Positions 32,113 through 38,919 of a DNA stretch of 38,919 nucleotides are shown here, in pieces; the first letter of the stretch is position 1, and every line of letters starts with the position of its first letter. The DNA is from Synergistaceae bacterium (GTDB taxonomy: Bacteria; Synergistota; Synergistia; Synergistales; Synergistaceae). The stretch is taken from NCBI GenBank assembly GCA_031273805.1, contig JAISRE010000015.1, positions 1-38,919 of the forward strand, written 5' to 3'. Under the pieces are notes generated by a model that was not told the origin of the DNA, ran no database searches, and worked only from the letters and a program-made list of their open reading frames with translations. Both the position numbers and the translations under genes were made by a program.

Positions 32113-32727
32113 ATGGCAAGAACGATGGTATTTATAGATCATATGAATTTCCAAATTGCGTTAAGCGCGCTATACAATCCAGAGTCCGCGCCACGTCTGG
32201 ATTACAACGAACTCCCGAGACAGATTGTAGCGCATGCAAACGCCGGCGAACTTATGAAGACGATACTCTTCATACCCAAGCCGGATGACTTTCTGATGCA
32301 GGATGAGGGGCTGGAAAAGTACTATCTTTGGGCGACGGGAATGAGGGTTCAGCGCAACTTCGACGTGATAGAGGGCGACTATATGGCGCGCCCTACGAAA
32401 TTAAACGGGAGCATGAATATTAAAGATGGGGAGAGTTATTACAAGGTCGAAAAGGGTACTGACGTAAACATGGCCATAAATTCTCTGCGCATGGCTTTTT
32501 TCAATGCGTACGACTCTGCGATCTTTGTGAGTGGAGACACTGATTATATGCCCATATATGAGACTTTGAGAATGATTGGAAAGTTAGTAATGATAGCGGT
32601 GGTTAAAGGACAGTACATAGGGCGGCTGATACCGTGCGTGGATGGATACATCAACCTCGATAAGATCTTTTTCGAAAAATGCACACTGCGTGAAAAATCA
32701 GAACGCCGCAACGCCAGAGGGATTTGA
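32113..32727 (+). CDS. NYN (PIN-like) domain protein, LabA/DUF88 type
   Basis: 204 residues. The PIN-like nuclease fold is marked by FIDHMNF (D9), KVEKGTDVNMAINSL (D117) and FVSGDTDYMPI (D142 and D144), giving the acidic residues that bind metal. GAGGAG precedes the ATG by 6 bases. The family is predicted to cleave RNA; LabA members have regulatory roles. A C-terminal basic tail (REKSERRNARG) may contact nucleic acid. It stands alone, converging on the ELM1-like gene. Target unknown. Confidence 0.82.
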   Translation: MARTMVFIDHMNFQIALSALYNPESAPRLDYNELPRQIVAHANAGELMKTILFIPKPDDFLMQDEGLEKYYLWATGMRVQRNFDVIEGDYMARPTKLNGSMNIKDGESYYKVEKGTDVNMAINSLRMAFFNAYDSAIFVSGDTDYMPIYETLRMIGKLVMIAVVKGQYIGRLIPCVDGYINLDKIFFEKCTLREKSERRNARGI

Positions 32728-32753
32728 ACGCAAATTTGCTGTGCGGCATAAAT

Positions 32754-34082
32754 TCAATCGGACTCGACAGGCTCATCCAGCTCGTCATAATGGACGACAT
32801 CACCGAGGTTATCGAGAATCCAGTCCGCCGCGCGCCTGGCCTCGTTAAAACCATCATGGTCTATATCGAGCTGTTCGTCAAGCGGGGCGAACGGAGAGAG
32901 CTCGTCCCGTCGGCGTTCGCGTATCCAATCCCTGAACTCGATCAAAAGGTCCATCTTTATAAATTTTTTAAAAGTTTGATCGAAGCGAGGTACTCCCCAC
33001 AGCGCCCTCCGGGGAAGAAACCCCGCCGATACCAACAGGGACGTCGCTCTCTGCATATTCCGTTTGATCGCGCCCACGCGCTCCGTGCGCAGCAGCACAG
33101 CCCGGTGCCCTGCCGTAACAGCTTCGGAGACCATGTTGACGGAATCATCTGTGACGAATATCTCATCGCAGGCGCCAAGCATAGCGGGCACCGGATTTAA
33201 CGGATCCGAAGAGGCTATAAGGAGAAATCGCACGCTGGAGCTATTGGCCGCTATTCTTCGGAGAGCGTATTCCGCAGCAGGCGACGTTCGCCTGCTGGTC
33301 GCGATGTAGAGATCGACACTGATGCGCTCCGCCTCATGGAATATTCTGCCGATCTGTTTGTATATCCACTCGGCGGAGATGCGATAATTTTTGTCGTCAC
33401 CTCCGATGAGTATTCCCCACCTGCGCTCACGCGTCGGGGGAAATTCGCGCAACAGCGATTCTCCCACAAGACTGAGTTCCTCTCTCACGATAAGGTTCGG
33501 CGCTCCGACGGTGGTCAGGACATTGGAAACATCTTTAGGGCAGTCGTGCTCCGGCACGATCGCAAAGTCAAACGGCGCGGTACCTATAACACCTGGCGTC
33601 ATTATCGTGATGCAGGTGCAGCGCCATATATAACCTATAGCAATATTGTAAAACGAAGCCATCGTTCCCGCAGAGAGAAGTATCAGCGACGTGGTGTCGC
33701 CCGCCCTGATGTTGCGCTCCAACAGCCACTTGCCCAGGGTGCGCAGCGCATTTTCCCCCTCTGCCAGAGCCAGCCAGTCGCGCGCTCTGCGCCTATTGCC
33801 CTCGAGCAGCTTGAACGCCGCGCCACGGGCTTTGCGGCGTCTGATACCCTTGAGGTCCGGCACTTCGAGTTCCAATATCTCGGCGTCAGTGCGTTTCGAC
33901 AGCCACGCCGCGACGCCTCTGCTCTGGTTGAGATGTCCCCTTATTCCGTCGCTCAAGATAACGACGAGCTTCAAATTTGGAGAAGGCGGCCTATTCACGC
34001 GGGACACCCGTATGATAGGGTCATCCCAATCATCCGCCCCTCCATGTTTTTTTTTAGCAGGCCGCTTGTCATCGGCGGACAT
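32754..34082 (-). CDS. ELM1/GT-B-like protein in the Kdo/lipid A cluster
   Basis: 442 residues from ATG 34082 (MSADDKRPAK), with AGGTGGTG upstream; the track adds a TTG two codons earlier. The N-terminus has about 40 charged residues, then VVILSDGIRGHLNQSRGVAAWL. GVIGTAPFDFAIVPEHD, LTTVGAPNLI, WGILIGGDDKNY and FVTDDSVNMVSEAVTAG are the typical ELM1 (DUF1022) landmarks, which resemble GT-B glycosyltransferases. The role in bacteria is unproved; it is commonly near lipid A and Kdo genes, so envelope sugar transfer is the best guess. It is 65 bases downstream of waaA. Confidence 0.75.
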   Translation of the reverse strand: MSADDKRPAKKKHGGADDWDDPIIRVSRVNRPPSPNLKLVVILSDGIRGHLNQSRGVAAWLSKRTDAEILELEVPDLKGIRRRKARGAAFKLLEGNRRRARDWLALAEGENALRTLGKWLLERNIRAGDTTSLILLSAGTMASFYNIAIGYIWRCTCITIMTPGVIGTAPFDFAIVPEHDCPKDVSNVLTTVGAPNLIVREELSLVGESLLREFPPTRERRWGILIGGDDKNYRISAEWIYKQIGRIFHEAERISVDLYIATSRRTSPAAEYALRRIAANSSSVRFLLIASSDPLNPVPAMLGACDEIFVTDDSVNMVSEAVTAGHRAVLLRTERVGAIKRNMQRATSLLVSAGFLPRRALWGVPRFDQTFKKFIKMDLLIEFRDWIRERRRDELSPFAPLDEQLDIDHDGFNEARRAADWILDNLGDVVHYDELDEPVESD

Positions 34083-34153
34083 CGTCAATCACCACCTTCC
34101 GGAGCAAATTATATCGTATCGCCAAACTTGTTACGACACCGGCAACTCCCAAA

Positions 34154-35473
34154 TCAAATTATTGGAACGTATGGCCTTCTTAGCGTCCAGAGATCACTGA
34201 TCGACTCCCATGCCCGTTGAGAAGCTCCTGTCCGCCCTATGAAGTAATCTCTGCCGCGTTTTGCCGACTCACGCACTCCCGCGTCCAGGACGGTGGAGAG
34301 CAGCACGCGCTTCATCTCGTCCGAGTCGCGTACGAGGTGTGAGGCGCCGATCTCGTCCAGTTTCAAAGTCGGCGCCAAGAAGTCCTCCATGTGAGGACCG
34401 TGAAGTATCGGTTTGCCCCAGCTTGCCGGTTCCAGTATGTTCTGTCCTCCCTTTGAAACCAAGCTGCCTCCGATAAAAGCGGCGTCTGCCACGCCATACA
34501 GCTCGAAAAGCAGCCCTATGACGTCTATAACAACTATATCGGGAGGATCGGGACGCCCTGGTTCAAGCTCCGAAAAGAGCGCCGCTCTTCCAAACGGCTC
34601 GGAGATTTTAACAATCTCGCGAGCCCGTTCCGGGTGACGAGGCGCGATTATAAGGCGAGCGTCTCGGATGCCGGCGTCGGATTTAAACGCGCTGAACGCG
34701 CTGAGCGCCATCCTCTCCTCGCCCTCGTGTGTGCTGCCTGCTGTCAGGCAATATGTATCGTCCCCAATATAAAGGCGTCCGCGCAACTCGTGATTATCCT
34801 TTGACACTGACTCACTGCGGGCCATAATCGCGTCTATCTTGCAGTCGCCTATGACCTTGACATTTTGGTCGACACCGATTGCGGCAAGACGTCTCGCATC
34901 CTCATCACCGCGCGCAAGAATCAGGTCGAACAAGCTGTACGCGTTTTTGAGGCAGCAGCGTAATAATTTGGCGCGGGCTGCGGTGCGGTCTGAGATTCGC
35001 GCGTTGAGGAGGCATGTCGGGACGCCGCGCGAACGCAGCTCCGAGAGCAGATTGGGCCAGACCTCTGTCTCCATTGTCACGTATATTGACGGATTTACGG
35101 CGCTGCAGGCCCTCCGCACAATAAAGGGGATGTCCCAGGGAGCGTAGAAGTGGGATGTCATCAGTTCGCCAATCACATGTGAAGCGCTTTTTGCCCCTGT
35201 TTCGGTAACGGTAGAGACGAAAACCGCGACGTCAGGCGCACGCTCTGCCACAACTGACACGAATGGGCTGGCGCCCTGCACCTCGCCCACGGATACCGAA
35301 TGCAGCCACAGAGTCAGACCGTCCGGCGCCTGCCTGAATTTTTCGATTTTATCCGTGGAATATATGCCGCATCGCTCGTCAAAGCCAGTTGAATGCCCTC
35401 TTTCGAGAGGCCCGCGTATAAGTGGAAATATCGCGCTTGAGAGTAACCCATATGCGCGAAGGGCAAAACTCAT
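34154..35473 (-). CDS. waaA: 3-deoxy-D-manno-octulosonic acid transferase (WaaA/KdtA)
   Basis: 439 residues. Transfers Kdo from CMP-Kdo to lipid IVA at the inner membrane. A hydrophobic N-terminal anchor is followed by LWLHSVSVGEVQGASPF with the catalytic Glu in SVGE, FVSTVTETG, and the C-terminal GT-B lobe with TAGSTHEGEE, FIGGSLVSKGGQNILEPASWGKP and GPHMEDF. Its ATG directly follows the stop of kdsD (TAGATG). It completes a Kdo pathway block with kdsA and kdsD; kdsB and kdsC are not in the window. Confidence 0.94.
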   Translation of the reverse strand: MSFALRAYGLLSSAIFPLIRGPLERGHSTGFDERCGIYSTDKIEKFRQAPDGLTLWLHSVSVGEVQGASPFVSVVAERAPDVAVFVSTVTETGAKSASHVIGELMTSHFYAPWDIPFIVRRACSAVNPSIYVTMETEVWPNLLSELRSRGVPTCLLNARISDRTAARAKLLRCCLKNAYSLFDLILARGDEDARRLAAIGVDQNVKVIGDCKIDAIMARSESVSKDNHELRGRLYIGDDTYCLTAGSTHEGEERMALSAFSAFKSDAGIRDARLIIAPRHPERAREIVKISEPFGRAALFSELEPGRPDPPDIVVIDVIGLLFELYGVADAAFIGGSLVSKGGQNILEPASWGKPILHGPHMEDFLAPTLKLDEIGASHLVRDSDEMKRVLLSTVLDAGVRESAKRGRDYFIGRTGASQRAWESISDLWTLRRPYVPII

Positions 35474-36490
35474 CTACGAAACTCCGGCCTTCAGAATCTC
35501 GTGAATGTGTATTATTCCTGACGGTTTTCTGCCATCCACCGCCACCAGGACTGAAATTTCGAGCTCCTCCATTATCCTGACCGCTTCAGTCGCGAGCTTC
35601 TCCGGATCAATTGTGCGAGGGGCGCTGGTCATACCCTCCTCCACAGGAACATCCATAGCGGTTACCCCCATGCGCTCCATCAATCTGCGCAGGTCTCCGT
35701 CAGTAAAAATTCCGCACAGGTCCCCGCATTCATCTACGACAACTGTGGCGCCATATCCCTTGCTGGTTATCTCGAAGAGCGCCTCCCGAACGGAAGAACC
35801 CATGCGGGTCACCGGCAAGCTCTCTCCCTTTCCCATAAGATCCGACACTCGCGTAAGCAGGCTTCGACCGAGCGAACCCCCTGGATGGAACATCGCAAAA
35901 TCCTCAGGTTTCAACCCTCTTAGCTTTGTCGAGATACCCGCTATCGCGTCGCCCACAGCCATCTGCACGGACGTGCTGCTCGTCGGCGCCAGACCGAGTG
36001 GATCCGCCTCTCGCTCCACTCCTGTATTCAAGGATATGTCCGAGTTCTGCGCCAGAGTCGAAGACGGCTTTCCGGTCATGGCTATCACCCGTGCTCCTAT
36101 CCTGCGGAAGTATGGCAGGATAGCCAGTACTTCATCGGTCTCCCCGCTGTTGCTTATGAGGAGCCCTATATCATCGGGGCAGACCATTCCCAGGTCTCCG
36201 TGCGAGGCCTCCGCAGCATGCAGGAAGAACGCCGGGACGCCAAGAGACGCAAGGGTTGCCGCCATCTTGCGTCCCACATGTCCTGATTTGCCAAGCCCTG
36301 ATACGACAACCCGGCCTCTGCATGACGCCACGAGCCGGGCAGCATGTACCAGCTCATATCCGATGTGCGCTGCCGCCATCTCGATGGCGCGCGCCTCGGT
36401 CAAAATAACGTCACGTCCGACCGACAGCAACTCTTCGTCCAGCATGTTGTACGCGTTCTTTTCTGACGCGCCGATTTTTTCACTCTCCAT
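35474..36490 (-). CDS. kdsD: Arabinose-5-phosphate isomerase (KdsD/KpsF)
   Basis: 338 residues. Converts ribulose 5-phosphate to arabinose 5-phosphate, the first step to Kdo. The SIS domain has VVSGLGKSGHVGRKMAATL, HAAEASHGDLGM and ISNSGETDE; two CBS domains follow (about 215-330). Length and order match KdsD. Start 36490 has only a weak ribosome site (GGCGG); kdsA ends 40 bases upstream. It is coupled to waaA. Being beside kdsA suggests a biosynthetic rather than capsule-specific enzyme. Confidence 0.93.
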   Translation of the reverse strand: MESEKIGASEKNAYNMLDEELLSVGRDVILTEARAIEMAAAHIGYELVHAARLVASCRGRVVVSGLGKSGHVGRKMAATLASLGVPAFFLHAAEASHGDLGMVCPDDIGLLISNSGETDEVLAILPYFRRIGARVIAMTGKPSSTLAQNSDISLNTGVEREADPLGLAPTSSTSVQMAVGDAIAGISTKLRGLKPEDFAMFHPGGSLGRSLLTRVSDLMGKGESLPVTRMGSSVREALFEITSKGYGATVVVDECGDLCGIFTDGDLRRLMERMGVTAMDVPVEEGMTSAPRTIDPEKLATEAVRIMEELEISVLVAVDGRKPSGIIHIHEILKAGVS

Positions 36491-36530
36491 GACAAATCAT
36501 CCGCCTACAATACCCTACGGTGTTCACTGG

Positions 36531-37361
36531 TCATTTTACCCAATCCAGATCGGCGAAACCAATTCCACCCCTCGTAACCCTGTCGACTTGAGCCATTTCA
36601 TCGAGCAGAGGCCCAATTTGCCCCAATGGAACCATGTTCGGGCCGTCACTCTTGGCGAGGTCCGGTTCGGGGTGGACCTCCAGAAACACAGAGTCAACCC
36701 CAACGGCAAGCGCCGCCCTGACAAGAGGCCGCACGAAGCGCCTGTCTCCGCCGCTTGAACTTCCCATACCTCCCGGGCTCTGAACGCTGTGAGTCGCGTC
36801 GAACATCACCGGAACCCCAAATCCTCTCATCACGACTAACGATCTGTAGTCAACCACCAGTCTGTGATAACCGAAAGCGCTGCCGCGCTCGCAGAGGATT
36901 ATCCCCGCAGCGCCCGCCTCGCGGCACTTCTCGACAACAGCTCCCATGTCCTCAGGCGCCAGAAATTGAGCTTTTTTCACGTTTATAGGACGTCCGGTTC
37001 TGGCCGCAGCGACCAAAAGATCGGTCTGTCTGCACAGAAAAGCCGGTATCTGAAGCATATCCGCGACCAATGCCACCCTCTCCGCCTGGTATGATTCGTG
37101 GATGTCGGTCACTACGGGAACATGCGCAATCCGCTTTATCTCCGCGAGCCATTCGAGGCCAAGTTCAAGCCCAGGCCCTCTCTCGCTGTAAATAGACGTC
37201 CTGTTGGCCTTGTCGAAAGAGGCCTTGAAAATATAACCAAAACCACGCTCCAGACATGCGTTTTTGAGTACTTCGGCGACCTCGATGCCAAGATCGAGCG
37301 ACTCCAGCATACAGGGTCCGGCCGTCACGACGAGCCGGTCTCCCCCTATGCCCAGCATCAT
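36531..37361 (-). CDS. kdsA: 3-deoxy-8-phosphooctulonate synthase (KdsA), metal-dependent type
   Basis: 276 residues from ATG 37361, in place of the track's 298-residue frame. The ATG overlaps the upstream TGA (ATGA), and the extra 22 residues are unlike KdsA. It condenses arabinose 5-phosphate with phosphoenolpyruvate. Motifs are TAGPCMLES, KASFDKANRTS, VTDIHESYQ, QIPAFLCRQTDLL, INVKKAQFLAPEDM and FDATHSVQSPGG. The Cys in GPCMLES (C17) is the residue that separates metal-dependent KdsA from the Asn-containing E. coli type, so this enzyme should need a divalent metal. Confidence 0.93.
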   Translation of the reverse strand: MMLGIGGDRLVVTAGPCMLESLDLGIEVAEVLKNACLERGFGYIFKASFDKANRTSIYSERGPGLELGLEWLAEIKRIAHVPVVTDIHESYQAERVALVADMLQIPAFLCRQTDLLVAAARTGRPINVKKAQFLAPEDMGAVVEKCREAGAAGIILCERGSAFGYHRLVVDYRSLVVMRGFGVPVMFDATHSVQSPGGMGSSSGGDRRFVRPLVRAALAVGVDSVFLEVHPEPDLAKSDGPNMVPLGQIGPLLDEMAQVDRVTRGGIGFADLDWVK

Positions 37362-38919
37362 TTCTGTTCTTTTATTATCTTCACGAGCTTCAGCACCCTG
37401 ACTATCATTTTTTCCGGTATTTCCCACTCGGCCACATCCTCCTCTTTTTCAGTATCATAATTTTCTTCGCTGATCTCGTGACTTTCATCGCCGCAAGCCG
37501 AAATATCATCATCTATGCCGAGACATGTTTTACTCAATATCTTATATAACTTGCACCTTGCGTCCCATCCAAGCTCCTCAGCCGCGTACTCCACGACCGC
37601 GTCAAGGGCGCCGGGTCCGCCGAGGAGTCTTATGCCGACTTCGGCCATCTCGTTGCGTTTCACCGGATTGGCCAGAAGATCGAGCGCGGCGGCGGCAATT
37701 GCCCCTGATCTTGGCAGAGTCAGGATCTCAGACTCCCGCAATAATTTTTTCTGTATAAGTTTACTTCGCTCGATTATTGAGAGCACCGGGACTCCCAGTC
37801 CAGCTGAGACCTGGTTTGCCGTGCCTCCAAGCCCTATCAGCAGATCAGCCCCATAGGCCACCGGAGCGAGCGGCCCAGTATATAACCCGACTTTTGCGAG
37901 TCCCACCTGAAGTTGCAATCTATCGTCACACTTATACGGCAAACTCTCCAGCAGGAGATTTTTATCCAGCGTAGGCGCTAGCACCATAATATAGCTGCAC
38001 GTTATTTTCTCGGACATCAACGAGACCGCGTTCAGCAGCATGCCGACGTCTTCGTACGCTCTCGGTCTGCTTCCAGGCAACAGCATGACGTGCGGACGCT
38101 CCAGGTTTTTCCACGGGTCGGAGTTCACGTCAAACTCCATCGCGAGATCCATCAGCGGATTGCCGCAAAAAACCGCGTCTATTCCTGAGATTTTGAGATT
38201 ATCAGCGGTCTCGGCATCCCTTGTCCAGACCCTCTTCGCCCTCGTTTTCATCAGCCTGCGTTCCGCAAGCCAGTGGCCTCTGAGCTTTACGCTCTTTGCC
38301 GTGGCCAGAAGAACGGGAGTCAACCCCTGGCCCCACAAGGTATGCGCTAACAGATATATATCCCCCACGCATATTGGCGTGCGAAACCTCCCCCGCGCCG
38401 ACCTCCATACCCCTATCTGCCGATTTATCAGATGCAGCAGACCGTGTCTGAAATCCCTCAGCAGAGCCTTGATCGAGTACTTGATTATCCCGGCGCTCGG
38501 CATGTCTGAAGGAGGTGAAATTACCGGAATATTCCTGTCGAGATACTCCTTTCCGCAGCCCACCAGGGAAAACGCCGATATTTCGGCAAGAGGGAAGCGG
38601 TCGCGGAGCCTGGAAGCAAGTAAAGCTCCGACAGAGTCCTCGCCATAACCGTTAGACGTCACTATAAACTTCGGCATCAGCTTTTGAGAGATGGTTCGCC
38701 AGAATCGATCATCCTCATCCACTGAGACCGATATGCAGGGAATATAGAGCGGCAGTATAAAGGAAGGATTCTTGGGCATATTCTGAAGATCCTTCTCCGT
38801 GCATATGAAACCCGTTGCTTTATAACGGACCGCAAGCCGCCCCAAATAATCGAGGTCCTTACATGAAAACCTGTGATGATCACGATATGTGCGGTTTACC
38901 ACAATATTCATGCCCATAG
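37358..38919 (-). CDS. LpxK C-terminal domain fused to LpxB-like glycosyltransferase, 5' end beyond window
   Basis: 519 residues visible; the frame is open at the right edge and the M at 38917 is probably internal. Residues 1-85 match the C-terminus of lipid A 4'-kinase LpxK: NRTYRDHHRFSCKDL, ICTEKDLQNMP and a final strand with FW. From about residue 87 (VTSNGYGEDSVGALLASRL) it becomes a GT-B protein of the lipid-A-disaccharide-synthase-related type, with SLVGCGKEYLDR, FCGNPLMD, VMLLPGSRPRAYED and IGLGGTANQVSAGLGVPV. A charged C-terminal tail (EENYDTEKEEDVAEWE) ends in a basic helix. The LpxK P-loop domain would lie beyond the edge. Its TGA overlaps the kdsA ATG. Whether the second domain makes lipid A disaccharide or transfers another sugar is open. 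Confidence 0.8.
   Translation of the reverse strand, partial: MGMNIVVNRTYRDHHRFSCKDLDYLGRLAVRYKATGFICTEKDLQNMPKNPSFILPLYIPCISVSVDEDDRFWRTISQKLMPKFIVTSNGYGEDSVGALLASRLRDRFPLAEISAFSLVGCGKEYLDRNIPVISPPSDMPSAGIIKYSIKALLRDFRHGLLHLINRQIGVWRSARGRFRTPICVGDIYLLAHTLWGQGLTPVLLATAKSVKLRGHWLAERRLMKTRAKRVWTRDAETADNLKISGIDAVFCGNPLMDLAMEFDVNSDPWKNLERPHVMLLPGSRPRAYEDVGMLLNAVSLMSEKITCSYIMVLAPTLDKNLLLESLPYKCDDRLQLQVGLAKVGLYTGPLAPVAYGADLLIGLGGTANQVSAGLGVPVLSIIERSKLIQKKLLRESEILTLPRSGAIAAAALDLLANPVKRNEMAEVGIRLLGGPGALDAVVEYAAEELGWDARCKLYKILSKTCLGIDDDISACGDESHEISEENYDTEKEEDVAEWEIPEKMIVRVLKLVKIIKEQK

Noticed and set aside
33336-34220. Plus-strand 294-residue ORF
   Set aside because: Antisense to the ELM1-like gene; no recognisable features.
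35505-36758. Plus-strand 417-residue ORF
   Set aside because: Antisense to kdsD and kdsA; Ser/Pro-rich low-information sequence with no domain.

Overview
The window reads as chromosome of a strictly anaerobic, diderm bacterium of moderate GC. It encodes an acetogen-type CO dehydrogenase/acetyl-CoA synthase, oxygen-sensitive Fe-S and radical enzymes, citrate lyase, and Kdo/lipid A genes that require an outer membrane. The style of the lipid A block (LpxK tail joined to a LpxB-like glycosyltransferase, then kdsA, kdsD, waaA and an ELM1-like gene) reminds me most of Synergistota. That placement is an inference from recalled gene content and was not checked.

Layout. 1-8190 (minus strand) is a CODH/ACS operon in transcript order cooC-like, cooC-like (ATGA overlap), cooS/acsA, a fused acsB-acsD gene, and acsC running off the left edge. 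8191-8490 holds two tandem 115-bp copies of an interspersed repeat. 8491-10516 (minus) carries a core-MetE-like methionine synthase and a stand-alone homocysteine methyltransferase. A DUF3786 gene and a small cysteine-rich protein diverge from them (10883-11899, plus). 12027-14233 is an AT-rich accessory patch: a MITE-like element, three membrane or exported proteins of unknown function, and one or two tiny ORFs. 14815-15708 is an AraC-type regulator with a HisKA-like N-terminus.

15761-22837 is a bidirectional transport locus. Leftward run DUF4418, FtsX-like permease, LolD-like ATPase, a repeat copy and an SsuB/TauB-like ATPase. Rightward run an SsuC-like permease, an SsuA-like binding protein and a radical SAM enzyme with unusual cysteine spacing. 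The shared intergenic region has a good promoter next to a perfect 12-bp palindrome. Then follow an ABC-F ATPase, a sirtuin, citrate lyase (citD-citE-citF), a diguanylate cyclase/phosphodiesterase pair, a NYN-domain protein, and the lipid A/Kdo block (32754 to the right edge, minus).

How the parts fit. The CODH/ACS operon and the neighbouring methionine synthases both handle methyl groups carried on corrinoid, so the first 10.5 kb look like a C1/methyl module. The most unusual items are the acsB-acsD fusion, the methyltransferase pair beside CODH/ACS, the radical SAM/transporter locus, the HisKA-AraC hybrid, the LpxK-glycosyltransferase fusion and the repeat family, whose copies sit at gene ends and in one case carry a stop codon.
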